From Azadirachta indica (lineage: Eukaryota; Streptophyta; Magnoliopsida; Sapindales; Meliaceae), in contig CM040442.1 in NCBI GenBank assembly GCA_022749755.1, forward strand, positions 11,506,457-11,570,456: a stretch of DNA of 64,000 nt, written 5' to 3'. The stretch's first letter is position 1. Each line of letters begins with the position of its first letter. The translations under genes and the position numbers were made by a program. The notes under the pieces are model-generated. The model was not told the DNA's origin and made no database searches. It worked only from the letters and a program-made list of their open reading frames with translations. Of the stretch, positions 24,171 through 35,816 are shown one piece after another.

Positions 24171-24693
24171 GGCTGTTCCCCCCCCAAAATATCTGTAAAG
24201 TTATGCTACTTAATTTCTGGGGAGTTTCTAATTTCTGTTTCATTTAATTTTTTCCCTCTATTCTACCTTCTGGGGGTTTCCTATTTTGAGTTTTCTGTTA
24301 TGGCTGGCCTCTGGGATGTTCTGCTGGTTAAACTTTGTTACTGCAACTCTTGTCTTAACTAGGTGGGGCATTATCCCAAGGATCATAGTCAAGCACCACT
24401 GCTAACTACTGTTCCTTCGTTTATTGATGTGGAATTGAACTTCAGCTCTGGATGACTTTTTATTTCTTGCCCTTGCACTGCCCTGCCTTTAGCTTTTGCT
24501 GGGAGGATTTTTTTTTTGCTGCTGCTTCATGGGTTAATTGCTACTGCTTCGCTTTATCTTGGCAACAATTTTTCTGCAGTCTAATGCTGTTTTTGAACTG
24601 CATTCTCTTTGTATTCAAAATCTAAGAACTGCCCTTGAAATCCCACTTTCTCCTTATTCTTTTAGTATTATATTATTCTGATTTTAAAAAATA

Positions 24694-24710
24694 AGGATTT
24701 TTCTTTTTTT
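24694..24710. repeat. Right target-site duplication of LINE
   Basis: An exact 17-bp copy of 19116-19132, directly after the LINE's A-rich tail. The following sequence (AAAAAAGAACCTAACCCTAATTAATT) continues the duplicated host segment. Confidence 0.85.
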
Positions 24711-25285
24711 AAAAAAGAACCTAACCCTAATTAATTTATGAGTTTCTAAACTAAATATGACCTATGGCTCTTCTGCAGTTATATGTTTCACAATAATTAT
24801 CTACTAATTTATAAAATGTTGTAACGAAAAAAACTGGTTTGAAAAATAATTTGTTATACAATTGAAAATTTTTAGGCTAAAAGAAAATAAAAATTGGTGA
24901 GGGTATTCTCATTTTCTAACTTGATTTCTCCAAAAATAGAGAAAACAAACTAATACTTCAATAACTCTAAATTTGGATCACTTAGGATTAATATTAACAA
25001 AGTAGCCACATGATTTTGTTGAGAAAAGCTGAGAAATGAGTCGTTTACGGTAAATTCTATACGAATATATTCTAAATAATTTGTTAGTCAATCTAAATGG
25101 ATTAAATTCAATATTATTTTTTTTTAAATTTTTTCTTTAACTCTAACTCATTAGTAATGTGTAAATTGATTACAAGTTATCATTTAATGAAGGCTTTAGC
25201 AATTTTTTTTCCATTATATATAAAATGCAAGTGAGTTAATTAATGAAACAATTATTAGGAGTAATTCATCATGTAACGTAAATTT
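24711..25285. repeat. Duplicated segment, copy B, part 3
   Basis: Aligns with 35598-35816 and 36081-36445 of copy C. Shared landmarks are CTAATTAATTxATGAGTT, AATTTTxAGGCTAA, TTCTCATTTTxTAAC and GCCACATGATTTxxTTGA. The inverted-repeat element of copy C is absent here, so this copy shows its empty site at about 24905-24925. Confidence 0.8.
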
Positions 25286-26383
25286 GTTGTTTATATAGTT
25301 TGGATTAGACGAAATAGGGACACTAATGGTAACCACTTTTGTGGATATCCATCCGTATCTTATTCTGATAATCAAAATATGATAAGTATAAAAATATATA
25401 TGGTATAAATATGTGAATATTTTAAAATATTTTTAGATATTCGATGCCATTATCATTCTTGAATTTTGTTATTAAGATGATGTCATTGATGATTAATAAG
25501 TTGAATAACTGATTATTTTAAGTTTTTAGGTGCTATATTGGATGGGTGTTACATATATTGAGTGAAAAGATAAATTTTACTTTTCAAATAATTTGTTTTG
25601 ATTTGAGAAGTTTATTACCAAATTTTTATAACTTTACAGATTGTTATAATTATTCAACTACCTTTTTATATTGTTGGAATTATATGTATTTTTAGCAAGT
25701 AAATATAACATTAATTTTTTAATTTAATTTATTACTATGGCATATTAATTGCTTAAAATATTAAAAATCAAATCATTAATTTAATTTTTTTATATTTTTA
25801 TTAGGATGTGGATATATATATATATAAGATATTTACTAGGATACAACTATTGATTATATCCATTTATAAGGATATAGTAATGACATTTAATATCTGCTAT
25901 AGATATGGTATGGATATGGTAATGAGATCTTATGTAAGATGCGAATACCAATATTATGCCCTATGGTATTCTAACCATTGCCTTCCGTAAACAAAACCTT
26001 TTGTTTTTGAATTACATTGTTTAAGAAGTGGTTTCAATGATTATCAAATGTGATTTCAAACACTTAATTGTTGATTAGTGTGATTTGATTCCAGATTAAG
26101 TTATTGGATGTTTGTACATATACATTTTTTCCAGTACTTATCTAATTGAATTGCCAAATCTTTATTTATTAATTTTAGAGATCTCTTTGAAAATAATTGA
26201 AAGGCCCTTTGAGTTTTTATGATGTACCATTATTCATATTTTAAAATACAAATGTTCTGCAAATTAGCACTGTTCTTGCACAAAATTAACACTGTTTTTA
26301 CACGACCATTGCACGAAATTAGTTTTTTTTTTTTTTAAAGTTTTGGCAATAGAGAAAAAATCAGCATTAATTCGCTTTAAATT
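25286..26383. mobile_element. About 1.1 kb insertion in copy B, possible DNA element
   Basis: Copy C runs from TCATCAAGTCAAGTAAA directly to TATATATTTGAATGTT. In copy B the corresponding words are separated by about 1.1 kb. The insert contains a candidate inverted-repeat pair: AGGGACACTAATGGTAACC (25316) against the reverse complement of CTAACCATTGCCTTCCG (25971). It also has GGATAT-rich internal sequence and no coding capacity. The indel is clear. The assignment to a transposon is weaker, and part of the gap could be a deletion in copy C. Confidence 0.5.
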
Positions 26384-27315
26384 CATATATTTGAATGTTC
26401 ATACTTATGTATGTGTGTAAGTTTCATTTTTACACTTCAGTCAAAGAATTTTGTTAGCTTGGAACGCCTCAAGATCATATTTCATTTTCATTTATGTGAG
26501 AAGCGTTATGATGAATACGTAAACCCTGGAGCTCGGGCATCTCTCGACTTAGGGTAGAGTCAAGTGGCCATATCTTAAGTATATTTGAGATAATCAACTT
26601 CCAAGTTAATTTACTTACTAATGGAAATGAGTGGCTTAATTTCACAATTTACGGTTCCATTTTTTCCAAGTATTATATATTGCTTAGACTTAATTCTCTA
26701 TATAATTAATACATGTCAGTTTCATGTAATAAGCAATATGTAAACACATAATACTGTGTATGTTCTTCGCATTCATTATATTAATTCACCATGTGGCTGA
26801 CAGTTTTCACAATTAATGGTGCGATAGTCAATCCTTAATTTGTTTATTTTACGAAATTTGATTTCACACACGAAGATCTAAAATGAGAAAAAAAATTTAC
26901 AAAATAATTCTACATGTAAAAATTGAAAAAATTAATTTTTTCCATTTTACAAAATGAAAATTATGCCTTTTTACCACATATCATGAATTTGTGTATTAAC
27001 ACTTTTTACATTTCCTTGGCTCTTACTTTGTTTTCTGAGATAAATTAATTGAAGTGTTTGGATCAACAAAAATGAAATGAATTTTACCCAAAATATTGCA
27101 CTCATAGAAAAAACGATGATCGCCATATATATATATATATATATTTTTTTTTCTAGAAACAGTGTTTTATGGTATCCTTCCATTTAACATCTCTAACGAA
27201 GTTATGTAATTTCTTGTTATTCTTAGAGCAAACAGCTTGTCCTCTTGTATACGTAGAATTCACAATGCTTATTAGGTCTTTGGCTGGAAACCATGTTGCG
27301 ATTACATCTGAAAGA
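26384..27315. repeat. Duplicated segment, copy B, part 4
   Basis: Aligns with 36450-37250 of copy C. Landmarks are TATATTTGAATGTT, GTCAAxCGGCCATATCT, CATTTCCTTGGCxCTTACTT, and AAGTTATGxAAxTTCxT..ATTCTTAG. Part of it (about 26757-26930) also matches 30000-30180, the 3' flank of the PMEI relic, so this repeat has at least three local copies. Confidence 0.75.
27110..27311 (-). pseudogene. Possible PME exon-2 relic (copy B)
   Basis: On the minus strand, a pyrimidine-rich splice-acceptor-like ATTCTTTCAG ends at 27312. It is followed by a frame reading FPAKDLISIVNSTYTRGQAV, then NNKKLHNFVRDVKWKDT. This resembles the start of PME exon 2 in the intact gene at 48670 (ERFLARDISIVNSAGPQGG..). There the same words follow an acceptor at the same relative place, up to the region of the QDT motif. 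The frame ends soon after and a (TA)n repeat follows. The similarity is short, so this is an inference. The downstream PME motifs are absent. Confidence 0.35.
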
Positions 27316-27560
27316 ATGATTTATTAATTAAAAACACAAAAATCAATATATATGCCAATTGTAGTCACTCATCAGTCCTTATTCATCAAAATGGCAATTT
27401 AAATATTAATCAACAGAAATATTAAATGATTGATGTCATTTTACCGCTTAACTAATTTTGCAAAGATAATTTTAATCTCCGACATGACTTATATCTATGG
27501 GAATGGATTCGCAACATGTAAGATACGCATATTCTTACACTATTTGTTAACCTTTGAATT

Positions 27561-27964
27561 TGATGGTAGAGAGTAAAAATTTTGATGAGTGTTATGGAAT
27601 GATGGATTGTATCGTAGGAGTTGGATGTGACGATTAGTTTGTTGTAAGAAAAGTGAATATACAAGTGAATTTGTAGTGAAGAGATGGGAGTGCTACGTAA
27701 GTAAGAGAAAGGCTAGTGATTTTCTAATTGCATTTTCCATCTCCTTAACTACACATACAGTTACCTATTTATAAGTTTTACAAGTTGGTGAATTACATAT
27801 TGTGATCAAAATGTCTAGAGAATTCTTATAATATTTTATTGAGCACTAATTTTTATTTGCTCCCTAATTACTCTTAGTTCATACGAGAGTCTTCTTACTT
27901 CATTTATTTATTACATATTTTGTTAATTTTAGATAAGTTTAGAAATGTGTAGCACCTTCTATCA
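27561..27964 (-). repeat. 3' LTR of the 2.4-kb copia element
   Basis: 404 bp, same length as its partner at 29555-29958. It has TGATGG..ATCA ends and is bordered on its outer side by GAATT. Confidence 0.93.
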
Positions 27965-27996
27965 CTCCTCCTTGATGCGCATTTCAGTAACACCAA

Positions 27997-28407
27997 TCAT
28001 ATTGCGTAGTACCTCAACTTTCCTCTCGGTAAAGCTTTTGTAAATATATCAGCTAGTTGTTCTTCAGTCTTGCAGTGCTTAAGCTCGATCTCTTTATTTG
28101 CTTTAGCTTCTCTGATGCAGTGATATTTGATGCCAATATGTTTGGTTCTGTTGTGAAACACAGGATTTTTCACCATTGCTATTGCTAACTTACTATCACA
28201 ATAGATCGTTGTAGCTTTAATTTGTGGTTCTCCCATGTTTTCAAGTATACGTTTGAGCCATATTGCTTGACTTGTTGTCATTGCTGCTGTAATGTACTTT
28301 GCTTTTGCTGATGATAGTGCCACAACTGACAGTTTTTTTGATGCCCAAGAGAAGATTCTTGAGCCAAGTGAAAATGCATAACCTGAGGTGTTCTTCATGT
28401 CATCCAC
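27997..28407 (-). pseudogene. Copia RNase H fragment
   Basis: 136 codons of the copia RNase H domain: STSGY-type start (NTSGYAFSLGSRIFSWASKK), then LSSAKAKYITAA, IYCDSKLAIAMVKNPVFHNRTKHI and EEQLADIFTKALPR. These are the canonical C-terminal words of plant copia Pol. The usual SSAEAEY is changed to SSAKAKY, altering the acidic residue. The frame continues upstream after a stop (YIDSD-stop at about 28417), so Pol is broken here. Confidence 0.85.
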
Positions 28408-28416
28408 TAATCTTGC

Positions 28417-29050
28417 CTAGTCACTATCTATATACCCAATTAGTCTTGAGTCAGGTGCGGATTCATACCATATGCCATAGTTCTTTATTCCTTGTAAGTA
28501 TCGAAGAACCCTTTTTGTTGCTCTATAGTGAACTTGGCTTGGATTTTGCATGAATCTTGATAGTAAACTTGTTGTGTACATAATATCTGATCTTATAGAG
28601 CAAGCTTCCAATAAGACTTCAAAACTATGAGTTATCTGCATTTGGTGTGCCGTCTTCCTTCTTGAGTGCTTTATTGTTGTCAAGTGGAGTTGCTAGTGTC
28701 TTGCAGCCTTTCATCTTGAAATTCTTTAGAAGATTTTTTGTATACTTTTTCTAAGAAATGAAGATTCCATCTTCTCTTTGAGTAATCTCAGTCCCAAAAA
28801 AGTAGTGTAAGAGACCTAGGTCAGCCATCTCAAAATTCTTCATCATGTCTACTTTGAATCCCTTAATTATTTTGTCATTGTTTCCTGTGTAAATGAGATC
28901 ATCGACATATAGAGAAAGAATTAGTATGTTATCTATATCTTGGGTCTTCATATAAAGTGTTGGCTCACTTTTGCTCCTTCTGAATCGTTGTTTAATGAAG
29001 TAACTATTGATCTTGTTGTACCAGGCCTGTTTTATCTTCAAGAACATCTT
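28417..29050 (-). pseudogene. Copia reverse transcriptase fragment
   Basis: 28751-29047 gives INSYFIKQRFRRSKSEPTLY and LSLYVDDLIYTGNN, with the catalytic YVDD motif, then MADLGLLHYFFGTEI. 28417-28683 gives RSDIMYTTSLLSRFMQNPSQ and AKRVLRYLQG-type sequence (ATKRVLRYLQGIKNYGIWYE). The N-terminal half of RT is missing, and the ALYGLKQAPR word that normally precedes AWY is shortened to FLKIKQAWY. A frameshift separates the two pieces. Confidence 0.85.
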
Positions 29051-29054
29051 CTCC

Positions 29055-29499
29055 TTAGGCTCTCAATTGATTTACTACTTCATCTACTCTAGTAAAGTAA
29101 TCTTTAGTAGTCTCAGATTCTTTCGTTTTTAAATTTTCAAACTTTTTTCTTAAAGTTTGGATTTTTGAGACACGTACCTTATCACTGCCTAGAAACTCCT
29201 CCTTCAACTTATCCCATGCTTCCTTGGCTATTTTGGCTCCCATAATACGTGGACATAATTCGTCTCCTAAGCTGAGCTGTAGAGCAAGTAATGCTTGAGA
29301 ATCTATTAATTGATTTTATTTTAATTCCTTTTTCTGTGTTGTCGATAAATGGAAAATGTTCAGGAATAGGAACTCCCTTATTGACGACATCCCACAAATC
29401 TTGAGTACAAAAATAGGTCCTCATTTTGATGGACCAAAAATCATAGTTTTCGACATGAAAAATTGGGACTGGGATTGATGAGCGCAATGTGTTAGCCAT
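29055..29499 (-). pseudogene. Copia gag fragment
   Basis: Starts MANTLRSSIPVPIF at 29499, followed by ENYDFWSIKMRTYF and DLWDVVNKG, the standard plant copia Gag N-terminus. A frameshift near 29240 leads to AKEAWDKLKEEFLGSDKVR and KFENLKTKESETTKDYFTRV. Gag ends abruptly at about 29055, where reverse transcriptase sequence starts at once. About 3 kb of zinc knuckle, protease, integrase and RT N-terminus has therefore been lost in one internal deletion. Confidence 0.85.
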
Positions 29500-29554
29500 A
29501 ATACTGAGTTAGTAGGATTATGCCCAATATTGATTGAACAAAGTTTAATACCAA

Positions 29555-29958
29555 TGATGGTAGAGAGTAAAAATTTTGATGAGTGTTATGGAATGATGGA
29601 TTATATCATAGGAGTTGGATGTGATGATTAGCTTATTGTAAGAAAAATGAATATACAAGTGAATTTGTAGTGAGGAGATGGGAGAGGTAAGTAAGTAAGA
29701 GAAAGGTTAGTGATTTTTTTAATTGCATTTTCCACCTCCTCAACTAGACATATAATTACCTATTTATAGGCTTTACAAGTCGGTAATTATATCTTATGTT
29801 CAAAATGTCTAGAGAATTATTTTAATATTTTATTGAGCACTAATTTTTATTTGCTCCCTAAGTACTCTTAATTCATACTAGAGTCTTCTTACTTCATTTA
29901 TTTATTACATATTTTGTTAATTTTAGATAAGTTTAGAAATGTGTAGCACCTTCTATCA
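29555..29958 (-). repeat. 5' LTR of the 2.4-kb copia element
   Basis: Partner of 27561-27964 with identical ends. The GAATT target duplication follows at 29959-29963. Confidence 0.93.
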
Positions 29959-30214
29959 GAATTAAACACTTCCAATGATTGAGATTACTCATTAAATTAT
30001 GTTTGTTCTTTGCATTCATTATATTCAACATTTAGTTCACAACTTTCACAACTAGTAGTGCTCATATAAAAATAATCAAGTTTTAATTTGTTTATTTTAC
30101 GAAATTTCATTTCACACATGAAAGTAAAATATAAAATGAGAAAAGAGAAAAAAGGGTACATGTAAAAGTGGAAAAAAATTAATCTGTTAATTTTTACATA
30201 CACTATTTGATCAA

Positions 30215-30490
30215 TGAAATGAAATAGAAGGTACATCATATCCATGACATCACCACTAAGAATGCTTTCTTGGACATGGAACTTTATTTGGGAATTTAAA
30301 CATTCACCACTTGCATGATTACAATAACCAATTGGCCACTCTTCATCTTTTTCATAATCTCTTTTCTCATAACCAAAATAACCATACTCGATTGTCCATT
30401 TGATACATCCCAAATATACTTGTTCTATTCAATGCAATTTGCACTATCTTGTCTCAATTTGAAACCTTTTTCATTAGCTACTTCCTAATG
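30215..30490 (-). pseudogene. PMEI pseudogene, 3' part only
   Basis: The minus strand encodes the C-terminal half of a PMEI-family protein. About 30490-30430 reads GFKLRQDSANCIE then a stop. After a frameshift, 30350-30218 reads PIGYCNHASGECLNSQIKFHV then SGDVMDMMYLLF. These parallel GFRLRQDIANCIDWYKYG and AVGYCNHAASECLDSQMKFHV in the intact gene at 39558. The N-terminal half, with the signal peptide and first cysteine pair, is absent. A 5-bp TTTCA duplication at the end shifts the frame past the normal stop, giving a spurious tail to 29997. The 3' flank (TTGATCAAATA..) matches the intact gene's. Confidence 0.85.
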
Positions 30491-30499
30491 GAAAAAATA

Positions 30500-32260
30500 T
30501 AAAATTTTGTGGAAAATCTTTCGGTTTTTATACACACATAATAAAAAATAATAGAAAAAAATTGAAAAATGATTGTCATCTTCTTTATTATCCTCAAAGT
30601 CACTTATGCATGTAGACACATTTCTTACTAAAAATCAAATGATGATTGCTTTTCATGCATACTATTCTTTGTTTATTTTTAGCATGTGTTTAAAGTTCCT
30701 TTGGAATACACATTTAGGGTTTTGAGTTGAGCTCATAAGAATTAGTAAAATATTGCAGACCATGTATTTTTTAACTTTAACTTAGAAAACTTAGACCCAA
30801 TTATCTTACAATACATCTGTTCTTTCTAAGTTAACTTGAGCTATTCCACTAAAGACCAAAGGTTGCACTCTAATCATCCATGTTAATAAATTAAAAATCC
30901 ACTTAACTAAAATCTCTTTTAATTAAATTTATGCCCGTTCTTAGACCAATAATAACCACTCAATTGATCCTCTATTTGATATTTATAATTGAAGATAAGC
31001 CCGAAATAAAATGTGATGTCTCTTTAATTACATATTAACCCCATTATCTATTAACCCCAAGCCACTAAATACTCAAATGATAATTTCAATATATCTATAT
31101 TTGTAAATAAAAATTTACAAATAAATATTGTCATTAAATGAATAATTCATTGAATAAACTTTGATCACAAAATTAAATAATCAAGTACCATAAACAAATT
31201 AGGTAAATATCATTCATATAGATTCCATCTTGCAAGTATATGTTCTTACAATACATAAAATTAAATCTCAAAGCATTTGAGATATTGACCATTATTAGGT
31301 CTCACTCCATGATAACTCAAAAGAAATAATGTATATATATATATAAATATATGAATACAAGTTTGTTGCTCACTCAGGATTAACATCAATTAAGTTTATT
31401 AAAGTATGCATAAATTGAGATCAATGACATTCATCACTTATTAATTAAAGTGTCTTTTTTAAATGAAGTCTCTCTTTCAATGATCAAGATAAATCATTCA
31501 CAACAAATATAGGAAACTACAACTTTACATTATGAAATGCCCATTTCATAAATAGCTGTGAACATTCTTTTATTTACAAAAAACATTATATCTTTTTGTA
31601 TTACCATCGCATGCTAAATACATAAAGCATATTCTTTATAAATATGAGCTATAATATATGCTCAAACTATATATATATAAAAAAATTTCATTAAATTAGA
31701 AATAATGTTATTACATCATATGTTTTAATGGTAAAAACAATAACTTCACTCTAATAGTTCCTTTATATATATTGCCTTGTCTGGTGTGTTTTCTAGTTTG
31801 TTATATGCATCCAAATTTAACATAATTAAGCTTTTTAAAGTGGTTGCAGCTTGGCTTCAAGGATGGAATTCAAAGATTGATATAAAAGTCTAAGAATTAT
31901 GTTGCTATAGTAATTTCTTCTAAACATAGAGTTACCAAATTTGCTATCACTATACTTTGATTGAGAAGCACAATATTTTTTGAAAAAGAAAGGAAAGCAT
32001 GAGAGGAAGTCAATAGAGTGTAGTCAGATTCTTAATTAATTTTTAATTACATATTGACAAATGTGTGGGAGATTAATTTCATAAAATAAGCAATCAAAAA
32101 CTCAAATATGAGAATAAATGGGTGGCTTTTGGTGTAAAATTTCATATAGAGACTTGTGAGAAAATAATGGTGTTAAAAATCGGTTTATGAGATAGCAAGT
32201 AGTTATAAAATTTCCCACCAAATTTTCAAAGGCATGTTTGGTTGAAATCGAAGTGCACGA
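30500..32260. other. Spacer, repeat-like, no gene recognised
   Basis: No coding similarity seen. The stretch 30770-31320 has the look of an old LTR, with many short ordered words and few long A/T runs, but I found no partner in the window. Small (TA)n tracts lie at 31330-31350 and 31665-31680. Confidence 0.45.
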
Positions 32261-32269
32261 CCCACATTC

Positions 32270-34590
32270 TAGAGATAATGGTGTTACTACTTCACTACAT
32301 CATTTTGCTGATGTGTATTAGTGCAACAATGTAAAAAAAAAAAAGTTTTCTCTTCATCGGAAAAGGAGAATATTGATGTGAATTCATTCCCATTTTCATA
32401 TTAGGGAGCTTTAATCGCATAGTTGAATTGAGATTTGACCTAAGAAAAAAAGATTTCAATAAAGATTGTCTCAGATTTAAAATATATAAGGTAGACCCAT
32501 GTAAAACAAGAAAATCATCTGTAATGGTCAAAAATACCTTGCCCCAGTATGAGAATTAACTCTCCGAGGTCCTTAAATATCATAATGTGTTAAATCAAAA
32601 GATGCAAGTAACAAAATAGAACTACGAGATAATGGTAAACATTTTGCTTCACTAATGTATAAACATCATAAACATGCTAAGAATCAAAAGTATTTCTGGG
32701 ATTTTCCTTGATAATTCTTGAAGCAGAGTCGATGAAGTGTGCCTTAGTCATTGATTTTAAAGGCTCAAGCTACAATTGATGTTGTGTGCAAGGTATGGAC
32801 TTTGCCTAGGTTTAAAGTAGTATAGCCAGTTATATTGCTTGCCCAAGCCAATTGTCTTCTTTATAACCAAGTCTTCCAACACAAGAATCAGGATAAAAAA
32901 TTAAGTTACATCTCAATGCTTTAGTTGGCTTGCTAACTGATAAGAAATTAACTCAAAATTTTGGAACATGTAGCACCTTATCAACAACCAAATTAGAGGA
33001 TATTTTGACGGACCTTTTAGATCTAACCTCTGCTTCACCACCATCTAGTAACCCAATGAAACTATGATGAGTGTTTGGTTTAAGATGTGTGGGTGAGAAT
33101 ATGGATATATGATTTATCGCATCGCTATCTATGATCCAATATAAAGTCGAAAATGGACCATGCTGATGTGTATTACAAGTGGTTGTGACTGTACCTATGG
33201 CATTTGCAAGGATTGTTCATTACCATGTCCTTTGTCAAATAAGGCCATTAATTGATCATACTACTTAGTAGTGAATGTTGCCCCTTCTATACTTGGTCTT
33301 TTAAGTGAATAAATGACATCGGTTTGAACATTGTTTGCAGCAGATGTATTAGCTTCCCTTTCGACTGCACATTCTTTTCGTTAATTTGTAACCTAATGTT
33401 AATCCATGTAAGTAAAAATGAGATGGCCTTCTGGTTCGCAAAAGGTAAACTTAAGTTGCCCTTTGGAGTCCTGTTTTCCTACACTATAAAAGGTCGGTTC
33501 ATTTTGGCTACGTGTGAGGATTGCATTGCTAGTATTTGTGTCATGCTTGGCAATTACATCTGCTTGTTGTTCTTATTGGATCACAAAGGCATAGGTGTTA
33601 TGAGTATCTGGTGGAGGCATCATCATCAAGATTGTTCCTTGAATGATTGTGTATGATTAACTTAGCACCATAAAAACTTGCATATAACCCTTTATTTTCT
33701 TCTTGTTTAACAAGGGCTTTCAGTCTCCATAACAACAGCAAAAGGGCTTTTGATATGAAAGGCTTTGTCATAGTCATTGATTGGATTCATTAATTTGAAA
33801 AATGTTTTCTTTGTCATTGATGGTTTACAACTATAGCCAACTTGTCACCAAAACCTTCAGATGTTTTAAGAAAATTATTTAATATTGATGATCCCTTTTT
33901 CAATAAATAAAAGCTATCTTTTACCCAAGTTTATTATTCTTTTGTTGTGGAAAGCATGTTTTTCTTCAATGGATGGCTAGATTTCTCGTGCAATTAGTTC
34001 ACTAATTATCATGCTCAATGAATCTTCAATCATCATGCATCTGAGTCAGGTCATGAGCAACCCGTAATTATTTGCCCAAAGAACAAAATCTAGATTGACA
34101 ATCTTTTTTCCATCTTCCTCCATGGTCTTTAATGGTGCTTTAACATCTAAGATATAGTGACCAAGACTTTTTTGAATAAGTGGCAGAATTTGAGAGCTCT
34201 AAAGTAGTTTTCTGTGGTGAGTTTACTAGCAACTAAACTTGCACAGTGATGAAAGGATTGAATAGATAGTGTAGGTTCAATGTTTGATCTTACAACCATC
34301 GCTTTGATACCATAAAGAATTTTTAAGAAAATATACATGGAAGAAGTTTTTCTTCTTCCTTGATAAAATTTTTTTTAAGCTTACAAGGATTAAATAGATA
34401 CAAAAAAAGTTTAATAAGGAATGTTACAAGGAATTATTTGTTTCTAAAGAGAGTTTGATCTTTTAGACATTGGAGTTCTTCTAGTTGTTGATTATTTCTT
34501 TATTGATTTTTCCTTTATTGTCTAGAGTCAACGAGACATAGAGCATCATGATCATTTTCCCTTTTTTGACTAGATTTAATGAGATAACAA
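32270..34590 (-). mobile_element. Decayed copia element, 5' half
   Basis: On the minus strand a clear primer-binding site, TGGTATCAAAGCGATGG, lies at 34312-34296. The 5' LTR must lie just outside it, from 34313 to roughly 34590. Internally, about 33270-33220 reads FTTKQYDQLMALFDK, a word found before the copia protease. About 33150-33110 reads YWIIDSDAINHI, the protease motif normally WIIDSGAxxHI. About 32960-32830 reads SVSKPTKALRCNLIFYPDSC, a gag-pre-integrase word. No reverse transcriptase or 3' LTR is visible before 32270, so the 3' half is lost. Frameshifts are frequent. Plus-strand frames such as 33324-33656 are shadows. Confidence 0.75.
34296..34312 (-). other. Copia primer-binding site
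   Basis: Minus-strand TGGTATCAAAGCGATGG is a close match to the tRNA-Met-complementary site of plant copia elements. Confidence 0.75.
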
Positions 34591-34619
34591 AATTATGATT
34601 TATCCTTTTTATCTCTTAC

Positions 34620-35816
34620 CTTATCACGATCAAGGTCTCTCTATCTTGAATAGAAACAACAATCACTATAAACAAGACTGGTATGCCTCTTTCTTCACCA
34701 AACATGGCCTTGGTGCTTATAGGGAGGTATTTCAAATACATGATAATGTTACTTTGAGATTACATGAGGACAAAGGCGTATCTTATTGGCCATTTGGCGA
34801 TGGGATTGCCTTTGGTGAGGAAATTTTGTTTGTCAGGGCAAGACTTCTTATTTAGCCTAATTTTGCTCGACTTTTCCATACCATTAGCATTGCCCTATCC
34901 AACTATAATGTCAACCTAACGAATCAATTCAAGGTTGTATGTGACCTGGGCAAGGTAGAAAACTTTGAGCCCACGGACGATAAGAGTATGTATACAATGA
35001 AAAATATCCCTTAGGTTGACGTGGCTGGTATTATCTACAATCCTGAAACAGGCATACTGAAACTAGCGAAAGGTAAACCCTTTGTAACAAGGACTGAAAG
35101 AATAAGTGATTTTTTGCCGAGGGTAAAAACAATTCATCCCTGATATCGTTAGGCCTTAATGGGAATGCCCCTAATATCTTTCTAGATGAAAGTTATTGCT
35201 ATTTTGATTGTTTTGTGCAACTTGATTATTTTTTTATTTTTATTTGCCTGAGATGACTTGTTTCCTTAATATTATCTGCAAAAATTTAGAAGAACAAGCC
35301 CTCTCTTGCTTCCATTTTAGAGAAAAAGATTAAAGCTAGTCGTGCTTTTGCTAATAGCTAAAAAGAACTTGCAGGGGCCTGACAACCTCATCGGCTTAGG
35401 TATTGTCGCTATTGCCTTGAACCAAAGAGCTTAGTCAACTGCCAAGTGGGAAGTAAAAATAAGGAAAAGTTACTATCAACAACTCTATAATAGGAGACCT
35501 CCTCTTTCCATTTTTCTAATCATCCCCTTAGGATATCTTTAAAATTGAACCACGTTTTGATATATCGAGAAATATGAATAGGAATTGTTTTTTTTAAAAA
35601 AAAATTCTAGCTCTAATTAATTCATGAGTTGCTAAATTGAATATGATTCAAGGTTCTTCTCTGGTTAAACTTGAAGGATTTCATACTAATTTTCTACTAG
35701 TTTTGTAAGATTATATACATATATATATAAACTAAGTTAAAAATTAATTTGTTTTATCAGTTGGAAATTTTGAGGCTAATAGAAAAAAAAATGCTAAGGA
35801 TGTTCTCATTTTTTAA
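34620..35816. repeat. Duplicated segment, copy C, part 1
   Basis: Partner of 11755-12182, 18721-19132 and the first part of 24711-25285. It is continuous here, so it shows the unoccupied sites of both the copia element (near 35095) and the LINE (near 35580-35597). An 86-codon frame at 34595-34855 (ASFFTKHGLGAYREVF, YWPFGDGIAFGEEI) is open only in this copy. I do not recognise it and expect a retroelement-derived relic. Confidence 0.75.

Larger units (their letters stand above)
19133..24693 (+). mobile_element. L1-type LINE (about 5.56 kb), nearly full length
   Basis: It is bounded by a 17-bp target-site duplication and ends in a short A-rich tail (TTTTAAAAAATA). The order is a GC-richer 5' leader (19155-19427), ORF1 with a plant DUF4283 domain and zinc knuckle, then ORF2 with endonuclease, reverse transcriptase, zf-RVT and RNase H segments. 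ORF2 has stops and frameshifts and an internal deletion near 23300, so this copy is not autonomous. It interrupts duplicated segment copy B. Copy C keeps the empty site, so insertion came after the duplication. Confidence 0.9.
27561..29958 (-). mobile_element. Complete but internally deleted copia element (2.4 kb)
   Basis: Two 404-bp LTRs, 27561-27964 and 29555-29958, begin and end TGATGGTAG..TTCTATCA (plus-strand reading). They are flanked by a perfect 5-bp target duplication, GAATT, at 27556-27560 and 29959-29963. On the minus strand a primer-site-like TTGGTATTAAACTTTG follows the 5' LTR, and a purine tract (AAGGAGGAG) precedes the 3' LTR. The interior keeps gag, part of reverse transcriptase, and RNase H. 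Protease and integrase are missing. The LTRs differ at about 30 positions by eye, so the insertion is not recent. Confidence 0.93.

Noticed and set aside
29997..30217. C-terminal extension of the PMEI relic as a new protein domain
   Set aside because: It results from a 5-bp duplication that bypasses the normal stop. The sequence is the 3' flank shared with 26757-26930.
33324..33656. 110-codon plus-strand frame
   Set aside because: It overlaps the minus-strand copia gag/protease relic and has no similarity of its own.
34595..34855. 86-codon plus-strand frame in copy C as a real gene
   Set aside because: The duplicate in copy B (11755-12182) has stops and frameshifts, and the protein matches no family I recognise, so it is more likely a repeat relic.
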